Shown here: positions 6,482 to 10,164 of the stretch, one piece after another
Layout: each line of letters opens with the position of its first letter
Numbering within the stretch: the stretch's first letter is position 1
DNA from: JBEKIK01 sp050013075
GTDB taxonomy: Bacteria; Planctomycetota; Planctomycetia; Pirellulales; Thermoguttaceae
Length of the DNA stretch: 10,164 nucleotides
Reading direction: 5' to 3'
Assembly: GCA_050013075.1 (NCBI GenBank)
Contig: JBEKFZ010000131.1
Location: 1 to 10,164, forward strand
Notes under the pieces: model-generated
Databases searched by the model: none
What the model saw: only the letters and a program-made list of their open reading frames with translations
Told to the model about the DNA's origin: nothing
Position numbers and translations under genes: made by a program

Positions 6482-9445
6482 ATGAAAATCGATCGTTTAT
6501 CCACACTCCTGCCCTGTTCCAGCCTTGAAGATTTGCGGCTTGACCGCAATTCGGAGGAGTGCGAGGAACTGCTGTCGGCCTGGTCGGCGTTATGGCACCC
6601 CGCTTTAATCCATAGTTCCCAAGCCGTGCCTGTCTGGCATCCGGCCGATCAGCCCCCCCCGGAACCGGCCGGGAGCCTGATCGTCCTGCCCGAGTGCTGC
6701 GAACCGCTCTTGCCCGACGGTTGGCCGGCCAAGGCCGAGGCCTCCGGAGCTTTGCTGTTGCGCAAATTCAAACACCGGCCGGAAATGGTCCAAGCCGCCT
6801 TGGAGCGTCTTAACTGCGACCCGTCGGCAATCGACCCGGACTTGGCCGCCGATTTCCTGGCCTTGGGTTTTTGCCATTTCGTTGTCGAAGTATTAACCCG
6901 AAAATTCCGCTACATGAGCAATATCGACCAGCCCGCCTTGCGCGCGGCGGTGTTGGCCGCGGCCAAATCGGCCGTCCAAGGCGACGTTGCCGAGGCTCGA
7001 CGAGAGCTTCAATCGGCCTTTGACCGGCTCCACGAGGCCCGAGAGTATTTTTATCCGGTCGAGACGCGGCTGATCGACTTCACCCTGGCGGCCTCGACCA
7101 CCCTGGGAGAATCGCTGCTTACGGACTTGACCGCCGGATTGCCCCGCAACCTGCTTATTTCCGCCGAAGTGCTGCAAGACATGGCCACGCGCGAACCGGC
7201 TACATTGGCCGCGCTTAAAAAGGTTTTGGCGGACAACTCGGTTACAATCGTGGGTGGCCAGTTCGCCGAGGCCCCGTTGCCCTTGCTTCCGCCAGATGCC
7301 GTCGAGTTCCATCTGCGCTACGGGCTGGAAGTCTACAAGCATATCCTGGATCGGCGGCCCGCGGTTTTTGGCCGGCGGCGCTTCGGACTCACCCCCGCCC
7401 TGCCGCAAATACTCGCAAAAAACGGCTTTACGGCAGCGGTACACTTTACCCTCGACGACGGCCAATTTCCCACGGGCAACCAGAGTACAATGCAATGGGA
7501 AGGTTTTGACGGCACGTCGGTTGACGCACTTGCAAAAATACCGCTGGATGCCGATCGGGCCGATTCGTTTTTCCGACTTCCCGAACAACTCGGCAATGCC
7601 CTGGAATTGGACCAGCCGGCCACCGTGGTATTCGCCCATTGGCCCGGCCGCGTTTGTCATTGGTACGGTGACTTGGCGCGGATTTTTTCTTACTCCCGGG
7701 TGCTGGGCGCTTTTTGCACGCTTGATGATTATTTCCAACAAGCCGAACCGGCCCTCCGGCGGATGAAATACAATGCCGATCAATATCGCTCGCCATACCT
7801 TGCCCAAGACGTTGCCGCGAACCGGGCGGATGCCATTTCCCGCTGGGTTCATTATTATCGCCGGCGATCCCTCTGGGAGGCAGCCCAAACGTTTTATACC
7901 CTTGCCGCGCTGACGCTTAAAAAAGAAACCGCTTGCGGTTTCGCAACGGATTTCCAAAAAATCCCGGCAATCCTTGAAGATTCCCTCAATCCCAACGCAC
8001 CTCCTAATCCCGAACTGGAGCAACTTCTCCAGCAAACCCTCCACTCTGCTTTGCAACGCTTCTCCGAATCGCTTGCCGGCATACCTGGAAAACCGCTTGC
8101 CGATTCGCAATGCAGCGGCTATCTGCTCGCCAATCCTTGCAGCTTTTCGCAATGCCTGGGCGTTGATCTGCCCGGACTTGGCACGCCGCCCGAAGTGGCC
8201 GATCCCATTCGGGCAGCAGACAAAGACTGGGCGGTGGTCGATCTGCCGGGCATGGGCTTCGCCTGGATCGGTCCTGGCGCGGAAAGGCAACCTTCGCCGG
8301 AGTCCGCATGGAAAAAAGCCCGGCTCTTCGGAAAAAAACACAAAACCGCTCCGCCTTTGGCCGAAGAAAACACCCTGCACAACGAGTTTTTCGAGGCGAT
8401 CATCGACCCGCACACCGGCGCAATTCGGGCGGTATCCGATTACCGCGGTCGGCATCCGCGCCTGGCCCAGCAAATCGCCCTGCGATTGTCCCATGCCGGA
8501 GAGCAGGACCCGGCAGACAACGTCCGTTATTCGATCATGTCGGCCGATGAAATTCGTATTACATCGCCGGGGCCGGTTTTGGGCGAAATCGTTTCCAGCG
8601 GAAAAATCACCGATCGACAGGGTTGCCGCCTTGCCGGATTCAAACAAACCGCCCGGGCTTGGAGCGGCTCTCGCGTGCTGGAATTGGAAATCGACCTGGA
8701 CATCGACTGCCAACCCGGCCCGAATCCTTGGAATTCATATTACGCCTGCCGATTCGCCTGGAGCGACGAGACCAGCAAGCTCTTCCGCGGCGTGAATTTG
8801 ACGACTCAGCCCACCGAATTGACGCGTTTGGAATCGCCGCATTTTATCGATATCCGCACCGATTCGCTTCGCACCACGATCTTGTGCGCAGGCCTGCCCT
8901 TCCATCGCCGCATCGGACCGCGGAAGCTCGACACGCTGCTTATCGTTCATGGCGAAACCGCCCGTCGGTTCCGCCTGGGCGTAGGCATCGACCTGCCCAA
9001 TGCCATGACCGCGGCGTTGGGTTTTTTAGCCCCGAAAACGGTATGTTTTCCGTCCGCCTCGCCGCCGATGAAGCACGGTTGGCTATTCCATCTCGACCAT
9101 CGCAACGTAATCGCCACCCGCTGGGAACCACTATTCGAGGAAGATAGGGTTCAGGGTTCAGGGTTCAGGATTCAGGATTCGGGATTCGGGGTTCAGAATA
9201 TCGGTTTAGCCGCGACCCGTAGGGGAGCGAGCCTTCGACCTGTTATTGGCTTCCGAGTCCGACTGCTGGAAACCGAAGGACATCATGCCCAATTGAACAT
9301 ACGCTGCTTCCGCCCGATTGCATCTGCGCGGATGATAGACGTCAACAACCTGTTGCCCATGGCCTTATCGAGCGAGGGCGATCGAATAATCGTTCCCGTT
9401 CAGCCGTACAAGATGCTCGACGTGGAAGCGATTTTTAATGGTTAA
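6482..9445 (+). CDS. GH38-like (alpha-mannosidase-fold) protein of unknown activity
   Basis: A 987-residue protein without an obvious signal peptide or membrane helix. The middle part (about 190-430) resembles the N-terminal barrel of glycoside hydrolase family 38, with blocks such as VFGRRRFGLTPALPQIL near 295, HFTLDDGQFPTGNQS near 320 and FAHWPG near 385. The last third (from HNEFFEAIIDPHTGAI near 633) resembles the GH38 C-terminal beta-sandwich. I do not see the canonical GH38 metal and nucleophile motifs (an HxDxxW block early on, or QIDPFGHS). Mannosidase activity is therefore not supported, and it may act on another sugar or be a non-catalytic relative. Residues about 889-917 come from repeat DNA inserted in frame. 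No Shine-Dalgarno precedes the ATG. The call to this family rests on memory of similar planctomycete proteins. Confidence 0.85.
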   Translation: MKIDRLSTLLPCSSLEDLRLDRNSEECEELLSAWSALWHPALIHSSQAVPVWHPADQPPPEPAGSLIVLPECCEPLLPDGWPAKAEASGALLLRKFKHRPEMVQAALERLNCDPSAIDPDLAADFLALGFCHFVVEVLTRKFRYMSNIDQPALRAAVLAAAKSAVQGDVAEARRELQSAFDRLHEAREYFYPVETRLIDFTLAASTTLGESLLTDLTAGLPRNLLISAEVLQDMATREPATLAALKKVLADNSVTIVGGQFAEAPLPLLPPDAVEFHLRYGLEVYKHILDRRPAVFGRRRFGLTPALPQILAKNGFTAAVHFTLDDGQFPTGNQSTMQWEGFDGTSVDALAKIPLDADRADSFFRLPEQLGNALELDQPATVVFAHWPGRVCHWYGDLARIFSYSRVLGAFCTLDDYFQQAEPALRRMKYNADQYRSPYLAQDVAANRADAISRWVHYYRRRSLWEAAQTFYTLAALTLKKETACGFATDFQKIPAILEDSLNPNAPPNPELEQLLQQTLHSALQRFSESLAGIPGKPLADSQCSGYLLANPCSFSQCLGVDLPGLGTPPEVADPIRAADKDWAVVDLPGMGFAWIGPGAERQPSPESAWKKARLFGKKHKTAPPLAEENTLHNEFFEAIIDPHTGAIRAVSDYRGRHPRLAQQIALRLSHAGEQDPADNVRYSIMSADEIRITSPGPVLGEIVSSGKITDRQGCRLAGFKQTARAWSGSRVLELEIDLDIDCQPGPNPWNSYYACRFAWSDETSKLFRGVNLTTQPTELTRLESPHFIDIRTDSLRTTILCAGLPFHRRIGPRKLDTLLIVHGETARRFRLGVGIDLPNAMTAALGFLAPKTVCFPSASPPMKHGWLFHLDHRNVIATRWEPLFEEDRVQGSGFRIQDSGFGVQNIGLAATRRGASLRPVIGFRVRLLETEGHHAQLNIRCFRPIASARMIDVNNLLPMALSSEGDRIIVPVQPYKMLDVEAIFNG
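9147..9195 (+). repeat. Seven-copy heptamer array (GGRTTCR) inside the GH38-like gene
   Basis: Seven consecutive 7-bp units read GGGTTCA (three times), GGATTCA, GGATTCG (twice) and GGGTTCA. Forty-nine bases are added, read as VQGSGFRIQDSGFGVQ within the protein. Heptamer arrays of this kind are normally intergenic. Here the reading frame passes through without a stop. Confidence 0.9.
9207..9231 (+). repeat. Dispersed short repeat (CGCGACCCGTAGGGGAGCG type) inside the GH38-like gene
   Basis: The core AGCCGCGACCCGTAGGGGAG starts at 9208. I recall close variants as abundant interspersed repeats in planctomycete genomes. This is from memory, and only one copy exists in the window. It follows the heptamer array by 11 bases and is also translated in frame (AATRRGAS). 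Confidence 0.5.
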
Positions 9446-9496
9446 ATGAGAGTGTCCTGAAATTAAGAATTGACGAAATCGCATATTTATTAATAC

Positions 9497-9604
9497 TCAG
9501 ATAAATAATGTCGTAGTTTCTCCTCAGAGCCGGGCCGTGTCGGCCCGGAATTACCGGGGCGACACGCCCCGGCTCTGACTTTTCATACGACATTCTTTTT
9601 CTGA
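9497..9604. repeat. Nested palindrome able to form a cruciform or twin hairpins
   Basis: Outer arms 9497-9515 (TCAGATAAATAATGTCGTA) and 9586-9604 pair in 17 of 19 positions. Inside, CAGAGCCGGG (9525-9534) pairs perfectly with CCCGGCTCTG (9568-9577). The centre instead can fold as two 7-bp hairpins: CCGGGCC/GGCCCGG (9530-9548, loop GTGTC) and CCGGGGC/GCCCCGG (9554-9572, loop GACAC). The two loops are complementary to each other. GAGTGTC also occurs at 9450-9456 and inverted at 9603-9609, so a 160-bp element with short terminal inverted repeats is possible. It lies between convergent genes. Confidence 0.85.
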
Positions 9605-9613
9605 CACTCAATA

Positions 9614-9637
9614 GCCCCCGGTGAATACACCGGGGGC
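9614..9637. terminator. Strong GC hairpin, probable terminator between convergent genes
   Basis: GCCCCCGGTG and CACCGGGGGC form a perfect 10-bp stem with an AATA loop. On the plus strand a TTTTTT run follows about 10 bases later (9647-9652), so termination of the GH38-like transcript is plausible. On the minus strand no T-run follows. A second weaker hairpin (9657-9666 with 9679-9688, 9 of 10 pairs) stands between it and the ferritin remnant. Confidence 0.55.
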
Positions 9638-9723
9638 CGTTTGAAGTTTTTTCGCCTTCAATCCGCCGCTTATTCACTGCGGATTAAACGTCAATTTCCG
9701 AAGACCATCAATTTATTATATTA

Positions 9724-10044
9724 TTACGCTCCGGCAGCCGATTCCGCGCCTTTGGCAAACGATTGCAGGGCCAGGTAACTCGGGCCGAACCGCTTGATGT
9801 TGTCGAGTTGCTTGTCGAACTCGTCGAAATGGGTTTCTTCGTCGTTTACGAGCGACTCGAACATTTGCTTGGTGGCCGAATCGACATTGGCGCCGGCTTC
9901 GACGGCGAAACGGTTGTAAACATCCACCGCTTCAAGTTCCATCTTTGCCGCCGCTTTGAGAATTTCCAAAGGATCGTTGATTTTCGCGACCGGCCCGGCG
10001 GCCGTCATTTCCACGTCGCCTTTGAGGAAAATAATCCGGTGGTT
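9724..10044 (-). pseudogene. Bacterioferritin-like protein, 5'-truncated (C-terminal half only)
   Basis: The open part encodes helices C and D of a ferritin-like four-helix bundle, with a Glu in KMELEAVDVYN and the ExxH pair in VNDEETHFDEF, both di-iron ligand positions in this family. The N-terminal half, with the other Glu and ExxH ligands, is absent. Family-like sequence (HRIIFLKGDVEMTAAGP) continues upstream of the only possible start, a GTG at 10014, back to about 10040. A TGA at 10045-10047 then stops the frame and IS30-like sequence begins. Homology therefore does not end at a natural start, and the gene looks cut by an insertion or deletion. A complete protein would be about 150-160 residues. 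The 96-residue GTG product could still be made but would lack half the metal site. Confidence 0.75.
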
Positions 10045-10164
10045 TCAACAATCAAATGCAGCGCATTTTAGGAGCAAGGACTTCACGGGGTGTTCGATAT
10101 TTGAGGCGACGACGAGGACGTTCGTTTAGTAATGTTTCCACACGGGCCACCTCGTAGCGACTGA
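10041..10164 (-). mobile_element. Right end of an IS30-family insertion element
   Basis: The transposase end at 10052 is followed within about ten bases by ferritin-family coding sequence, so the element boundary must lie near 10040-10051. The terminal inverted repeat cannot be confirmed because the other end is outside the window. Confidence 0.55.
10052..10164 (-). CDS. IS30-family transposase, C-terminal fragment (partial at window edge)
   Basis: The frame enters at 10162 and ends at the TGA 10052-10054. It encodes 36 residues ending with LNERPRRRLKYRTPREVL and then APKMRCI. The N-x-RPR-x-x-L-x-Y-x-TP-x-EV pattern is the characteristic C-terminal end of IS30-type DDE transposases. The tail after TPREV is not typical (many members end in VAL-x-x), so a small frameshift near the end is possible. 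The rest of the gene lies beyond the window. It reads in the same direction as the ferritin remnant just downstream. Confidence 0.7.
   Translation of the reverse strand, partial: SRYEVARVETLLNERPRRRLKYRTPREVLAPKMRCI

Noticed and set aside
6893..8713. 606-codon open frame on the minus strand
   Set aside because: It lies wholly antisense to the GH38-like gene, has the Arg/Gly-rich composition of a shadow frame in GC-rich DNA, and shows no recognisable domain.
9763..10071. Plus-strand 102-codon frame
   Set aside because: Antisense to the ferritin remnant and across the IS junction; no motif and no ribosome-binding site.

Overview
The window looks like chromosomal DNA of a planctomycete or a close relative. 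This is inferred from three things. The PilM protein is long and carries a PilN-like part. The 987-residue GH38-like protein resembles a family I recall mainly from planctomycetes. Several short dispersed palindromic repeats are of types I recall from such genomes. No rRNA, tRNA or CRISPR array was seen. The genes are GC-rich and the gaps between them are AT-rich and full of repeats.

Layout: (1) 1-53, minus: a possible start of a gene that runs off the left edge. (2) 149-2266, minus: a type IV pilus PilM protein that continues through an NLLP motif and a membrane helix into a PilN-like periplasmic part. A good Shine-Dalgarno and a sigma-54-like -24/-12 element lie upstream (2362-2377). (3) 2572-6053, minus: a three-gene MacAB/YknXYZ-like export operon in the order ATPase, membrane-fusion adaptor, FtsX/MacB-type permease. 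The adaptor has a charged low-complexity insert made partly of a 45-bp tandem repeat. (4) 6096-6481: a gap between divergent genes. It holds a long imperfect inverted repeat with a near-perfect 26-bp core, framed by two diverged 44-bp direct repeats. (5) 6482-9445, plus: a large GH38-like protein without the canonical alpha-mannosidase motifs. Near its C-terminus a 7-bp repeat array and a second repeat are carried in frame. (6) 9446-9723: a nested palindrome (cruciform-like) and a strong GC hairpin between convergent genes. (7) 9724-10044, minus: the C-terminal half of a bacterioferritin-like gene. It is cut at its 5' side by the end of an IS30-family element whose transposase C-terminus occupies 10052-10164.

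Working together: the ATPase, adaptor and permease form one export machine, and no outer-membrane TolC-type partner is present here. PilM belongs to the inner-membrane platform of type IV pili or a related type II secretion system. No other pilus gene is visible. The GH38-like protein and the ferritin remnant have no evident link to their neighbours. No complete new defence or mobile system was recognised. The main items of interest are the repeat-driven rearrangements, the PilM-PilN fusion and the sigma-54-like site.
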